From assembly GCA_949317995.1 (NCBI GenBank), contig OX439051.1:38443250-38507249 (forward strand): a DNA stretch of 64,000 bases, written 5' to 3'. The notes under the pieces were generated by a model that did not search any database, was not told the origin of the DNA, and saw nothing but the letters and a program-made list of their open reading frames with translations. This stretch comes from Acholoe squamosa. Lineage: Eukaryota; Annelida; Polychaeta; Phyllodocida; Polynoidae. Both the position numbers and the translations under genes were made by a program. Shown here one piece after another: positions 12,010 through 23,670 of the stretch (position 1 is the stretch's first letter; each line of letters opens with the position of its first letter).

Positions 12010-14176
12010 GGATACAAATAATTTCTTATAGCAGATATTTCTTTGTGTTATCTTAATTTCTTGTTTGTTACCTAGGTAATATCCCAACAATATATGGTGC
12101 ATCTATAGGCCCATCTATGTTTAGTGTGATTCTGTGTTCATGAAAGATTCTACTCACTTTAAATCAGAAAAATATTTTTAAGTGTTAAATGATTGAGGAA
12201 ATTATGTTAAGGCGGAATACACTGTGTTACGTATGGAGCCTTCAAGCTATATGCAATATAATTATGGTCAATGTGTAGCCCTCTGTTAAATTAGAGAGGA
12301 TATGTGGGACCGAAAGATTTCAACCAAGATTTCTTAGCACTTTCGTCCATAAGAAGACTTTAAAGTGAATGAAAGAGGCCATGTCAGTTCAAGGGGGAAT
12401 ACAGAGTTTTAAGTATTGTGCCATTGTGCCTTCTAGTTTCTTTCAGAGACAATGGACAATATATGGATAATGTGTACGCCCTTCTGTACTTAGTGTTGCT
12501 ATAGAAATATAGTTATAGTGAGAGACATCACTAATCAGGAGGAGGCCTGAGTAACAGTTATATTTATCAGAAGACCTTTACAGTGGAGACACTTATATCT
12601 ACTGTATTATCACTCAGTCCCATCAGAGCAAGGGTCTGGCGATTTTACAAGCTGACTGATGGCTGTCAGTTACAGATGGACAGTATCCTTATCCCTCCCT
12701 GGCTTTCTAGTTCTTTAAGAGCTTGGAGTATGATTATTTGGTTGACAATTAAGCCCTAATCTTTTAGATTTCACTATCACTGCACACCAGCGGCTGACCG
12801 ACGGCTGCAGTGACCTCATGACCTAAGTGGACTCAGAAAGAGGCTAGTTGTTATCACTGGCCTGAAGCATGCTCTCAGTGCTTTATCAGCTGCCTCCAAG
12901 CGTGTGATTCAATCAGCACCGGCTAACTTGAGGCACATGATCTCTGTCCACTGGTCTCTGAGAATAGGGTTGGAGCTCATTTATGATTTATGTACTTTGA
13001 AAAGGGACCTCAATGCACCCTGCACTCAGAGTCTGTAAAGGGTGTGGCGATTTTCCCATATGATTGTTTAGAGTATCCTTAACCAACAAAAAAAAGTCTA
13101 ACAATGCAATTATTCATTGTGTCAGGTGTTTGATAGCACAACATTAGTATATCATACTTAAGACATCAGTGTTATAACTGATTCCGGTCAGGTAATATAT
13201 CCAAAAAGAAATAAAAGCAAGGGAACCAGAACAGATGTTTGAGGAATCAAATTATATGTCTTTGATCTCCAATATAACTACAAATATTTGGTGGAAGCTA
13301 TATATTCTCTGATTCCCTTATTGTACAGGTGATAAAATGTAGAGTCTGAATGCACTGAACGCATGCCATCAATTTCTGTTCTTCATGATTCTCCCCCTCC
13401 CCCTATAGGTGTCCGGACATTCATTTCGCAGTTTCTTCACTAAGGACCGACAAGTCCAGGAAACCTCACCTGTGGTTGGCGGATATGCATTTTCAAAGTT
13501 GTCACTATCTGAGCAGTTTAACAAAGCTATTTTAACCCTGGAAAGGCAGACACAGTACTCTTTTACCTTAAGCTTGGTTTCTTTATCAGGATGTAATTAT
13601 GACACTTATGTCTAAGTGGGCAGCTTGTAAGTGCTGCATTCAAACACTATGATGACAATATTAAGCTGATGCATATTAAGAACATCAAATTAATCTGAAA
13701 TACATTGGCACTAATGCACACTAATGAAGTAAATCATAATGACAATTAAAACAATGAGGAATGGTGCGAGGCTGCAAGAGTTAACAAAGTTTGGTAGCTA
13801 GTATCCCATGGTATAGGCAAGTCTCGTATTTGTTTGCTTCTACCTGTGCTGAGCGCTTTTCAGTTGAAATACCAAGTGAATAAAGATATAGTCCATATCA
13901 CATCTGGATTTGGAAGATTGAGAAATCAGCATGTTATTGTATAACCACAGGAATCATTCTGGGATGAGAGACCTAGATAATTGGTATCAACTCCATAATT
14001 TAGGAAGGAGGAATTCAGAAACAGAGTTGGAGCCAAAATGAAATCTAGACTTGCAAAGGGAGTCTACCATTTACAAAATCACAGACCACCAAAAGCCATA
14101 AGGAAAAGCAGGGAAATACTGAATAGTCTGGAATGAAAATGTCATTCAACCTACAGCTGTTGTTCTATTCTTGAAG
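12010..14176. other. No gene seen; faint duplication
   Basis: Two weakly similar blocks of about 190 bp, starting near 12210 and 12400 and sharing GGCGGAATACA/GGGGGAATACA and GTGTA.GCCCT, suggest an old tandem duplication. A pyrimidine tract at about 13389-13408 ends in an acceptor-like CCCCTATAG, but the frame after it has no recognisable content. Confidence 0.35.
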
Positions 14177-14293
14177 CCAATATTGATGACTTCGGTCCCA
14201 ATCCTTGCATAAACCAAGCCATGTGCGTAGATGCTGTAAATGATTATTCCTGTACATGTCTAGCAGGGTTCACAGGAGACAATTACTCTGAAA
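14177..14293 (+). pseudogene. Isolated EGF-like module exon, two cysteines lost
   Basis: An acceptor (TCTATTCTTGAAG) and a consensus donor (A then GTAAGT) bound exactly 117 nt. Both junctions are in phase 1, the classic EGF-module exon. The peptide begins NIDDFGPNPCINQAMC and continues VDAVNDYSCTCLAGFTGD, matching the calcium-binding EGF pattern. Four of six cysteines are kept. Cys1 is Phe (TTC for TGC) and Cys6 is Tyr (TAC for TGC), each one base away. In EGF domains Cys1 pairs with Cys3 and Cys6 with Cys5, so two disulfides would be lost. This is probably a decayed exon of a multi-EGF protein. No other EGF exon is present nearby. It lies 174 bp upstream of the GPCR and is probably unrelated to it. 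Confidence 0.6.
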
Positions 14294-14467
14294 GTAAGTT
14301 TCTTTTCCATCATGTTGATTGTGTCTTCATACTGACACCATTGTGATTTCAAGATATTAAATCCATATTTCTATGGACTCATTTTCAAGAGATGCATTCA
14401 AAGGACATGAATTAGAGAGCTAAGAAAATAGAACAGGAAGATTCTGCTGATAAAAAAAAACAGGAAA

Positions 14468-15523
14468 ATGACCGAAGAAACATTTGAAGTGATCAATAAC
14501 TTCATTAGAATGTTCCAAGCGACAGTGTCGGTGCTCCTTAATCTACTGACAATCATCTGTGTTGTGAAGTGCCGAAGTCTGCGTAATTCTGCAGGAATAC
14601 TAGTGGTTTGCTTGGCTAGCACTGACACCCTCCATGGACTAATTGTATATACAGGACCTCTAAGAAAACAGATAAGAAGTATCTGTACCATCAGTCTTGC
14701 TGTAGAGCCTTTCACCGTCTGTGCCCAATTGCTGGTTTTTGTACTGATCGCGATGGAAAGGAGGAACTCCTTTCTTGTGCAGCTGAACCGCACTACAAAA
14801 TGGCAGTTGAAGAAGGTCATAATCGCTGTGGTTGGAGGATGGATTGCCATTGCCATATTCAACATTGGATATGCACTTGGTACACCAATGGTCCCCGCAA
14901 AAAATACTTGTACTCCGGTAGACACCTTTCCCAAATCACACACCTATATCAATATTCTCTATGGGGTAGTGTGCACTGATATAATTCTGGTAATGTATTG
15001 CTCTATTGCCAAGATTGTGCATTCAAGCAGTCTGCAGGTAGCTGCAAATGCCTCTCAAACTGAGCAGCAGAGACAACAACGAAGAGCAAGTCTGCGCATC
15101 ACCAAAATGATGGCACTAGTTGTTGGGGTGTTCATTATCCTATATGCCCCATTGGCAATTTCCCATGCTTTCATCAAGAAATCTTCCCCACAGTGGCAGC
15201 ACATTGTGGACAAGATCACTATCTGTTTAGGCGATGTTAACTTTTGGATTAATCCGGCAATTTATGTGTGGAGAAATAAGCAATTCAGAAAGGCAATGTT
15301 CCAACTTTTCACCGAATGCTGGCGGCGCTGTTCGAGCAATAACAGCATAGAACCAATCAACGCAGTTTCACAGCATGTCAATATCCAGATGGTTCCCCTC
15401 AGACCTATTGAACCAAGACCTTTAACGTCCAGAGCCCTGGAGCCAAGGCGCGAGTTTGTCTTGGAGCCCTATGATCTACCAAGGCATCAAATACAATCTC
15501 TTACTCCGGTTACAAAAGTGTAA
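14468..15523 (+). CDS. Rhodopsin-class (class A) orphan GPCR, intronless
   Basis: A 351-residue seven-transmembrane receptor expected at the plasma membrane and signalling through G proteins. Family landmarks are in place: Asn25 in TM1 (NLLTII), LASTD with Asp53 in TM2, Cys73 at the top of TM3 pairing with Cys148 in loop 2, ERR (97-99) in place of DRY, Trp125 in TM4, YAPL (226-229) with the TM6 proline, and NPAIY (262-266) in TM7. Loop 3 is basic and Gln/Arg rich (198-209). The C-tail of about 80 residues has a possible palmitoylation site at Cys284/Cys288. The N-terminus is short, with no signal peptide, which is common in the class. The first ATG after an A-rich stretch gives the full length. 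The conventional CWxP tryptophan in TM6 is Tyr. The ligand and subfamily are not recognisable; lineage-expanded orphan receptors of this kind are frequent in invertebrates. Confidence 0.88.
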   Translation: MTEETFEVINNFIRMFQATVSVLLNLLTIICVVKCRSLRNSAGILVVCLASTDTLHGLIVYTGPLRKQIRSICTISLAVEPFTVCAQLLVFVLIAMERRNSFLVQLNRTTKWQLKKVIIAVVGGWIAIAIFNIGYALGTPMVPAKNTCTPVDTFPKSHTYINILYGVVCTDIILVMYCSIAKIVHSSSLQVAANASQTEQQRQQRRASLRITKMMALVVGVFIILYAPLAISHAFIKKSSPQWQHIVDKITICLGDVNFWINPAIYVWRNKQFRKAMFQLFTECWRRCSSNNSIEPINAVSQHVNIQMVPLRPIEPRPLTSRALEPRREFVLEPYDLPRHQIQSLTPVTKV

Positions 15524-16450
15524 CTCCTGTATGGATGAATTGTAGAAGAATACCTCATATAATGCACTTTATCTTAGAGTATAAATTAGATGTCGCCTAA
15601 TTTTCTCTTGCACCTGTGTTAGCTTGAAGGGATTTTCTGTAAACACTAGGGCTGTATAAGGGCCACCCTAGGTTTGGGAATATCCATACCATAAGGAACA
15701 GTACATTGCCTTGTTAACGAGGTAATAGGGTACATATTCTTTAGTTGAGGAAATTACACATTTGTATGCTGCTATAACATTGATAGTTTAATAGTTGCAA
15801 ATTACCTCTAGTCAATGGGTGTAAACATTTTGGCTTTTTACCTCAAGGTGGTCTAAGAATGCATGTCTCATTCTGGCTATCTAATTGTTTGCACACCTTA
15901 AGTGTTGTCTCCTTAGATAACAACAGCCAGGATTTTACAATGGTCTGCCTTGTCATGTTATATTTAAAAGGCACCTAGTACGATGATGCCTATATAGGCT
16001 GCATTTTGTATTGATCCTAAACATTTTTCTTTTCGATTCTGAGATAATGATAAATCCGTATGAATATAAAGATCTCCCTTCTCTAGTTATTGGATACCTT
16101 TGCTCACCCCTCCAAGATTATGACATTTATGTTAAAACCTACTGCGTTAACTGTCAAATGTCACATCAGCAGTGGTCCACATACCCAATACTACCATTAA
16201 TCTGTGGGAGAATGTGATCAATGTGGTATGCTATAGTAAATAAAATGTGTTAAACCTGGCAGCTGGTTATTATTCTTTATCTAACTATTTGAGCCTCAGC
16301 AGTGCTTTTTTGCTCATAACCCCCGTGCGTTATATAGCTATAACGCACTCTCAGACCTTTTCTACGTCTTCAAGAAGCTGCTGGTTTCAATCCGGACATG
16401 TTAATAAATTGGAGAAGTATACAATGTCAACTCCTCCATACGTTTCCTGT
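15524..16450. other. No gene seen; small hairpin
   Basis: Non-coding in appearance. It contains a hairpin at 16325-16348 with perfect 10-bp arms, GTGCGTTATA and TATAACGCAC, around TAGC. Confidence 0.5.
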
Positions 16451-16537
16451 TAAAACCGTCTAGGTTCAACGGGGAATCGATCCCCGGCCGCTGGGGCAGG
16501 AGACGAGCTCGCTGTCCACTATACCAAGCCGACCGGT
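16451..16537 (-). mobile_element. tRNA-like SINE head, family 3
   Basis: Read on the minus strand, a box A-like TTGGTATAGTGG is followed after the expected distance by a box B-like GGGATCGATTCCCC, and the unit ends in GGTTTTAAC. The layout resembles a Glu/Asp-type tRNA, but the acceptor stem does not close properly. A tRNA-derived repeat is therefore more likely than a working tRNA gene. It sits about 280 bp upstream of the Crypton start codon, in the opposite orientation. Confidence 0.6.
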
Positions 16538-16818
16538 GCTAGAGCAGAATGGCTTCAGAAAGGCACTTACCGGGCTATGATAAAGCATATATGCAGACGG
16601 TTTTCGGGTAGAAATTGTGTATAGAAATCCTTTTTCTTCTGTAAACATGTAGTATAATATCCCAAGAAGATGATAGCATAGTGATTATTTTAAAAAAAGT
16701 CCATATATATAGCGAATCTAGTCAGTTTCCATTGGGATTATTTCTCGTCGAGTCACCGCTTGAACCGGAAGTAGGTCAGTTGGCACCTCTTGTATTAGAG
16801 ATCTCTCACTCTGTCAAA

Positions 16819-18571
16819 ATGGCTTCGCTGTCTTTCAAGTCATTGTATACAAAGGGTGATATTGTGGAGGTTGATACACCCGATGGATGGATATTAGGAG
16901 TCGTGGAAAACGTAATATTTAGTGGCTACTATGAATATAAAATTATATTATATTCTGATGGAAGAGAGGTGGTAGAAGTAGCTAGAAACCTGAGACGGGG
17001 TAACGTTGAAATGAAAGAGGATGAGGCCCCCATAGAACCACCGGCGAAACCAAAGGTAAACAAAGCACCCGAGGTCGGCAATACCAATAGATTCGTAAAA
17101 GACAATGAAGAAGAACTGCTAAACATGGAGGCTTCAGCTAAAGCCAAGGCCACACACAAACAGACTAAGTGGGCATTGGATATAATGAAAGGTATGTTCA
17201 AAAAATGATTTAATTCGCTTTGTTATTACGCGAGATATCCTTATACTCGATGTGGGGCCATTGGCGCGTCCGTGGGACGGAACATGAATATGAAAAGATA
17301 CAGCGCAGGGAGCATTTATTATTTTCTTTGCGTTATGGATATAGACTCGTTTAGTAAAAAATGGACCTTACAAGGTGCATTAAATCACCAATATATGTAT
17401 GATTTGTTCACAAATAATAAATACATAATATTTTTTTTTTTCAGCTTGGTTGCAGGCAAATGATGAACAACAGGACATCGAGAACTATTCCCAAGAAGCC
17501 CTTGCAGAAATCCTCAGGAAGTTCTATGGTCAGGTCCGAACCAAAGATGGCAAAGAGTACTCTAAAACTTCTCTGTTATGTATCAGAGCAGGACTGCATC
17601 GATTTCTAACTGGTTCGCCAAATAATTTGAAGTATAATATCATTACCGATGCTGTTTTCATTCAAGCTAATAATGTTCTGAAAGGGCATATTAAAATTAA
17701 CAAGAAATCTGGGCTCGATGTAACTACTCATTATGAGGCCATAACCCAAGGAGATCAAAAAAAATTGTATGAAACTCATACATTGTCAAATCAGAATCCC
17801 ACCTCACTGCAGAGGAAGGTATATTATGAAATGTCTTTACAATTTGGTCGAAGGGCTAGAGAGGGGCTTCATGAATTGGAAAAGGGTCATTTCATCTTTA
17901 AAAAAGATGAAAATGGTATCGAATATTGTACACTTTCCCATAATGTGGCAGAAAAAAATCATCAAGGGTTAACTCAACGGTCTGAAGAACATGACCAAAG
18001 AATGTACGGAACTGGTGGAGAAAACTGTCCATTGAAAAGTATGAAAATGTATCTTGGTAAATTACATCCAGATAACCCTGCATTCTTTCAAACAGCCAAA
18101 AAATCACACTACAGGCTGAGTACAACATGGTACACTAAAACATCCATGGGTGTAAACACTATTGGGAAGTTGATGCCTGACATTTCAAAAGAGGCTAAAC
18201 TCAGTAAAGTCTACACAAATCATTGTATCAGAGCTACCACTATCACTACCCTCAGAAGAAAGGGTGTTGTAGCAAAGGATATTAAAAGTGTGACAGGGCA
18301 TAAAGATGAGGCCAGTATAGATTTCTACAGTAAAACCCCAGATGCTGTCCGACATGATATGGCCATGAAACTCTTGAACACAGAGAACACTCGAGTATCT
18401 GCTCCAGCTACTCTAGTATCTTCTACAGATACTCAAGTAGTCCCTGCAGGTACTCAAGTGGAGGTCAAATCAACCAACCAAAACATCAACTTAAAAGATG
18501 TGGGTGCTACCACTACACTCTTTTCCAATGTACAGTTCCATAACTGTAACCTGAACATTCACATGAAGTAA
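16819..18571 (+). CDS. Crypton-type tyrosine recombinase with N-terminal Tudor/Agenet-like domain
   Basis: Two exons, 16819-17191 and 17445-18571, join across a GTATGT...TTTTTTTCAG intron in matching phase and give 499 residues. Residues 8-60 (YTKGDIVEVDTPDGWILG onward, ending NLRR) look like a small Tudor or Agenet-type barrel. An acidic/proline linker follows. From about residue 88 (TNRFVKDNEEEL) the protein follows the DUF3504/Crypton recombinase pattern, including LRKFYGQVRTKDGKEYSK and LLCIRAGLHRFL. Tyrosine-recombinase residues are visible: the RRARE arginine cluster (260-263), HCIR (His384, Arg387), GHKD (His410) and Tyr419 in DFYSK. Cryptons integrate through site-specific recombination and lack terminal inverted repeats. 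The frame is intact, so recent activity or domestication are both possible. The start ATG is in good context (AAAATGG). Confidence 0.88.
16819..18571 (+). mobile_element. Crypton DNA transposon (coding part; ends undefined)
   Basis: The recombinase gene marks a Crypton. Neither terminal inverted repeats nor a target duplication are expected for this class. I could not find matching short direct repeats that would define the ends. The intact two-exon frame contrasts with the broken LINE just downstream. Domesticated relatives in animals (KCTD1, QRICH1 and ZMYM2-type proteins) carry similar recombinase-derived domains, so host use cannot be excluded. Confidence 0.7.
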
Positions 18572-18953
18572 AAATTGTGATAAATAAGGGCTTAAGGCCT
18601 TGATTATTTGTAATAATGCACTGTATTATTTACTGTTTTCATTCCATTTTGCCTAAAAGTTCGATTAAAATTGTTATAATTACTGTTGAAACGTTATTCA
18701 TCTTCTGTCTTTTTTGTACATTGACACTACATAGGCGGGAAAACTTGATTTTCATATAAAATTAACAAATGCTCCCTCCGTGCGTCCATAACCAAAACGA
18801 GGTCCGCGCTACTGACTTCCGCTGAAAACAAAATGGCGAAAGGGGAGACGAAATTTCTATCGCTCGGTCAAACAAAATCTCTTCTCCTGGATTAATTCTT
18901 GGGTTATAAGGTAAGAAATTAATACAAAATGGAGAAATATGTTCGATAAACGC
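18572..18953. other. 3' flank of the Crypton gene
   Basis: AT-rich, with AATAAG at 18583. A 20-residue frame (18833-18895, starting MAKGETKFLS) begins in good start context (AAAATGG) and lies just before a donor-like AAGGTAAGAA at about 18910. It may be the first exon or leader of another transcript, but nothing downstream continues it. Confidence 0.35.
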
Positions 18954-19072
18954 TTTAATGCATGTTATGGGTACGCACTCGTGGGTTTATGGGTTAATAA
19001 TCCACTCGCCCTTCGGGCTCGTGGATTATTAACCCATAAACCCACTCGTGCGTACCCATAACATACATTAAA
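18954..19072. repeat. 119-bp near-perfect palindrome
   Basis: Arms of about 50 bp, containing GTTATGGGTACGCA and TGGGTTTATGGGTTAATAAT, pair around a centre with CGCCCTTCGGGC. The few mismatches fall at two places where both arms read CTCG in the same sense instead of as complements. It would form a long stable hairpin. It lies about 380 bp after the Crypton stop codon; a functional link is not shown. Confidence 0.9.
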
Positions 19073-20104
19073 CGCTACTTAAATTCTAGATAGTGTTGAT
19101 TGATTGTAAAAGTAATGTGGTCTGTGGTCTGTTGCGGAACCACAACCTCTCGTCAAGGTCATTGTGATTACTTTTGATGACCACTCGTTGGTACTTTATG
19201 CCAATAAGAGATTGTTATCTTATCCAACCATAAATGATCTTGACCTATGTTTCAATGGCAACATATTGTGTAATACACATGCCCCTCACAAGAAAATTCA
19301 CTCGCAGTGGTAAAATATCACAACTCTTTGACGATCAGATTGCTGTTCACTTAGAATGTTATTAACTCCTAAAGCAGAGCCATTAAAGCTGTCCTTCTAT
19401 CAATCTGTGTTGAGGTTATAGCCTCAAAACCATGGTAGCTTATGAAAGATTCTGCATAGCTGTCACTGGACATAATTATACAGGCAACCCCTACCTGTAC
19501 CATATATCAGACTCAAGTAATAAGTGTAGATTACAAAAGAGTCAATATTCTATGGCTTACTTCCCTCTTTGCGAAAAACATTAAGAACGTGACTTAAAAG
19601 TCAATGAGCCTTCTTGTACTTGGAAGCAAAATTTGACCCAGGCAAAGTTAAAACAAAAAAAGAGAATTATAATTATAGCAGATGGATGGGAGACAGATTA
19701 AGCAAAGCCCTCAGTAAATGTAAATATTGAAATGGAGAAAGAATCGCTGGATTTATATAAGGACATGTATTTTATCAGCCAGTTTCTGAATTTTTAATGG
19801 TATGGGTACAATTTGAGGTTTGAAAAAGTGTTTATTGCTAATCACAATGTACAAAAAGTGGTAACAAGCAATAAGGTGATTCCTCTCAATTCTGTAGTTT
19901 CTCAACCAGTTGTCTGCACATAACAATGGATGATGAATATACAAATAATATGTGATGATGCATGCAAATAATATACAAGAAATATAAATAGAATAATATA
20001 TTCTATGTACAGAAAAATAAATATCTACCAATTTGCTACATAAAGTTGAAGGCGTAGTGGTACAAACATTATCATGACTCAAATGAAATTAAATTTAACA
20101 AACA
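19073..20104. other. No gene seen
   Basis: AT-rich sequence without splice-flanked frames or recognisable repeats. Confidence 0.45.
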
Positions 20105-20212
20105 AAGGACCCGCAGCATGTACTATGAAGGGATGGAGTCATTACAACAGCGTCCCTAAATGAACAGCTCCCGGTATATTTAACCAAAGGTGGAGTCATT
20201 ACAACAGCTCCC

Positions 20213-21811
20213 TCAGTCAACCAAATTATCTGCAGGGTTTTGGCTAATCCTAGAAAAATCTAGCCTTTTTTTGAAAGTTACATTATCCTTACTTTTCTGG
20301 TACCAACTTCCCTGATTGTTCCACAGTCTGGTACCATGTGAGATCGGTGATTTATTGAAATCAGCATTTCTTGCATCATACATTTTGAAGCGAGTTTTTT
20401 CTTCTGACCATAATCCTTCACATTGTATATCATGGTCAACCATTTCCTCAAATTTAGACAGCTTGTACATATAAGATAACAACATACCACGACGTTTCAT
20501 CAGTCGTGGCACATTTGACAGTCTCAAAATTTCATCAAGATTAAATGATTTATCTCTGAAGCAAACTTTTAAACCTCTTTGATGTAGCCTGTCCAATTTC
20601 TTTAAATAAATGTCATGTGCTCCATCGTGAACAAAGATGGCATAATCAAACAAAGACATTATTGTTGTTCTATATACATTAATAGCAGCATTTTCAGATA
20701 ACAATAACTGACATCGAAATTTGCTAAACCTAAAGAGCCTATGGCTTAATTTAGCATTCAGATCTTTCATAGCAGACTCAAAGCACCATCTAATTTAAGA
20801 CCCAAATAACTATAGTTACTAACATGTTCCAAAACTTGGCTACCCAGTTTCAGATCAGTTCTGCCAATCTTTTTCAATTTTTTGGTACTGCCAAACCACA
20901 CAATTTTTGATTTATCAGTATTTACAGTTACCCTCTTGGATATTAACCATGTTTATCTAATACTTTGTGCAATTTAGCATGTGTCTTGTCAATTCCATTA
21001 CTGGATGCATAAATCACCAAGTCATCAGCATATATCTGATACTTGCAATCATTCAGATGATCTATTATGTCGTTAATATATGATATAAATAGTAACGGTC
21101 CCAAAACTGAACCTTGTGGGACTCCAAATTTAATAGGGTTCACATTAGAAACATATTGACCAATCTTTATATACTGACATCAACCGTTCAAATATGACCC
21201 TAGCCAATTCAATACATTGTCACTGAGACAAATTTTTCCCAGGACTTCAACTAGGTATGAATGATGTACACAATCAAACACTTTGGTCAAGTCCAAAAAA
21301 CAGGCAGCAGTTAGATGACTGTTATCCCTATTCTCATAAAGCTCATTAACTAATCTAAAAATAGCATCACCTGTACTTACTCCTTTTCTGTAGCCATATC
21401 AGTAGGGAGTGAGTAAATTCCCTTTCTCAATAATATCACTGAGGTGTTATGTATGTGCATTATTTTTTCAGTTATTTTGGAGGGCACACGCAAAAGAGAG
21501 ATCGGTCTCCAGTTCTTAACTAACTTGCCATTGCCTTTCTTAGCAATTCGACTCACTCTTGCCTCCTTCCACCTTTCTGGGATAATGCCCGTAGCGAAAC
21601 TTAATTGAAATAAATAAGTCATTGGGGATAACATTTCTTTGAGAGCCATCTTCAAAATGTCACACCTTATTCCTTCAATACCCGATGTTTTATTTACATT
21701 TATATCATCAAACAGAAGATCAACAAGTATTTTATCAACCTTTATATTTGCATGTGTGGCATCAGCAGGTTCTTTAAAAACAACCCTTTCAGAATAACCC
21801 TTGTTAGTCAT
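20213..21811 (-). pseudogene. Reverse transcriptase ORF of the LINE, broken
   Basis: Conserved RT blocks appear in order: TSGIEGIRCDILK and PERWKEARVSRIAKKGN, then KNWRPISLL (all within 21377-21811). The palm aspartate block is FLDLTKVFDCVHH (about 21270-21310). GVPQGSVLGPLLF and YADD follow (20943-21143), then the thumb and C-terminal region with SLFDYAIFVHDGAHDIYLKK (20213-20770). Catalytic aspartates in FLDL and YADD remain. In-frame stops (for example after SYLNG at about 21183) and shifts near 21140, 20800 and 21400 mean no complete product can be made. Confidence 0.85.
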
Positions 21812-22333
21812 TTTGACGAAAGAACCTCACCAATATTAGAAAAATATCCATTGATATAATTGACTGAATCTTGCTCAGAGCATAGGACGCCAATTTCATT
21901 AAAAATCCCAGGTGGAGAAACCTCTGGTTAAAACTCCATTTATTACTCTCTAAAACCTTTTAGGGTTATTTCTACTATCTTCCAATGCTAAGCTAAGCTG
22001 CAGTGCTTTAGAATACTTGATGGATCTATTTATTTTACAACACAATGACCTTGCTTTATCCAAGTAAGTGACATTTTTAGTATGCAAATATTTGTCTACA
22101 TTATTCTGTCACTCATGAATAAGACTCGTAATCTAACATGTCATCCAACGTTGTCTTCTAAAAATCACCATAATTTCCTTCCAAGGACAATTGGCATCTA
22201 AGTATGCAATAGTGTGGTCATGTATCATATTCCAAAAAGATCAGGATCAGTTGTTTCATAATACTCATCACAATCTAACTGGGATAACCAGTCTTTAAAA
22301 TCTTCAGCATCAAAAAATTTGTATTGACTGACC

Positions 22334-22618
22334 TTAATCATTTTTTTTTACATAATCAATTTTGCATTTAGCTACAAATACAGGCATGTGATCAGTAACT
22401 AAAAAATTGAGTACTCCAGCAGTGACATCATCTCCATTATAATTGGTTAAAATGGTGTCTAAGCATGACATAACTTTTTTATATGGATAGGTACATTGGT
22501 GTATGAGTTTGTGGTAACCTTCAAAACGACAAAGGTCACAAAGCCTAACGGAACTAGGTAATTTAATTATCAAGGTATTTATATTAATATCACCAAGCAT
22601 CCACTGTTCAACATTATG
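22334..22618 (-). pseudogene. C-terminal end of the LINE endonuclease
   Basis: The frame contains LGDIN and, near its end, VTDHMPVF. These correspond to the GDFN and SDHxPV blocks of APE-type (exonuclease-endonuclease-phosphatase) nucleases that nick the target for LINE insertion. The catalytic histidine of the second block is kept. The N-terminal half of the domain is absent because the element is truncated near 22640. Confidence 0.75.
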
Positions 22619-22640
22619 AATAGCTCAGTCAATTATAACC

Positions 22641-23670
22641 CCTTCGACTACAACTCATTGACATCTTTACCCTGTTGTAATATCTGTGCCATGAAGCAGG
22701 ACAGCAGATATAAGGTAAGAAACGTTTTCATGTAATCTTTGTGAATCTATAAAAGACCAAAAACCTGCGATGTATTTGGCAAGGATATGCAAGGCACTTT
22801 ATGGAGTTTCACGTGCCCAAATTAAGGACTGCTGGAAAAATTAATTATTTGATGAAAATAGTGAGCCCAGCATTGAGATATATCGTAGTGAGCCCAGCAT
22901 TGAGATCTATCGTAAAATCCCGGTCATAAGCCGACCTTTTTTACTACTTTGGGTCAAAATCAACTTCTAAACTGCTAATCTCCTAGAGAATTATGTTTTT
23001 ATTCTATCCATATATATTAAGATGTCTGCTGTAAGAAGGAATGATCTACGTTAGGACAAGGATGTCAATTGGGACTAAGGAGTACATATTAGACTGATTA
23101 ATTTAAGAGACCTTATTGATATTGAACAATGTATATCTCACTGTCATCTATTCTTTGTGATCACCATCAATCGCTAAATAAGTTTTTACTGAATGATATA
23201 CCATAATGTGTCTTCTGCCCAGGCTGGTATTTAATTACAATTCACAAGGTATGGTTTGGTTGACGTGGTCATCCAGGGACCTGGTATGGTGTCATGTGAC
23301 ATGTTTTGTATGTAATAAAGAACCCAGCTTTATACTCGAATCAGAGGGAGTAAGATCTAAGTCCTGCATGTCGGCATAGGTAATTCGAGTTGATATTTGA
23401 TGATATAATTATGTGTGTACAGGGCCCATGGCGGAGCCTAATCTGTAGCTTGGCTAGCCTATAGCAAACCAGTGAATGCCATCTGTAGGTACCAGTACCC
23501 AGACATAACACCTCATGAATTCAATGGCAAATGATTTATCTGCAAGATAATCAATCAAGAATTCTAAATCATAAGGATTGATTCTAACTTAAGTGACGGT
23601 ACACCCAGAAAATAACATTAAGAGGCCCTCCTAGGGGCATTTACTTCTTGTTCAAACATTTGGTCAAGTG
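22641..23670. other. No gene seen; short direct repeat
   Basis: A 27-bp unit beginning TAGTGAGCCCAGCATTGAGA is duplicated in tandem at about 22859-22912. No coding sequence is seen. Confidence 0.5.

Larger units (their letters stand above)
20105..22640 (-). mobile_element. Degenerate non-LTR retrotransposon (LINE)
   Basis: Reading leftwards, the endonuclease end, a linker, the full reverse transcriptase and a C-terminal region follow in the order of an APE-type LINE. Stops and frameshifts interrupt it. The 5' part of the endonuclease is missing, the usual sign of 5' truncation on insertion. The 3' side carries two copies of GGAGTCATTACAACAGC (20135-20151 and 20191-20207), probably in the 3' UTR. 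The exact 3' end and target duplication are not resolved. RT style (PISLL, FLDL, YADD) suggests the Jockey/CR1/I group, but the clade cannot be settled by eye. Confidence 0.85.

Noticed and set aside
13409-13615. 68-codon frame after an acceptor-like pyrimidine tract
   Set aside because: No recognisable content and no partner exon; kept only as a remark in the region entry.
14398-14943. 181-codon minus-strand open frame
   Set aside because: It is the antisense shadow of the GPCR coding sequence.
16451-16537. Functional tRNA gene
   Set aside because: Box A and box B are present, but the acceptor stem does not pair properly; the GTTTTAAC tail fits a SINE.
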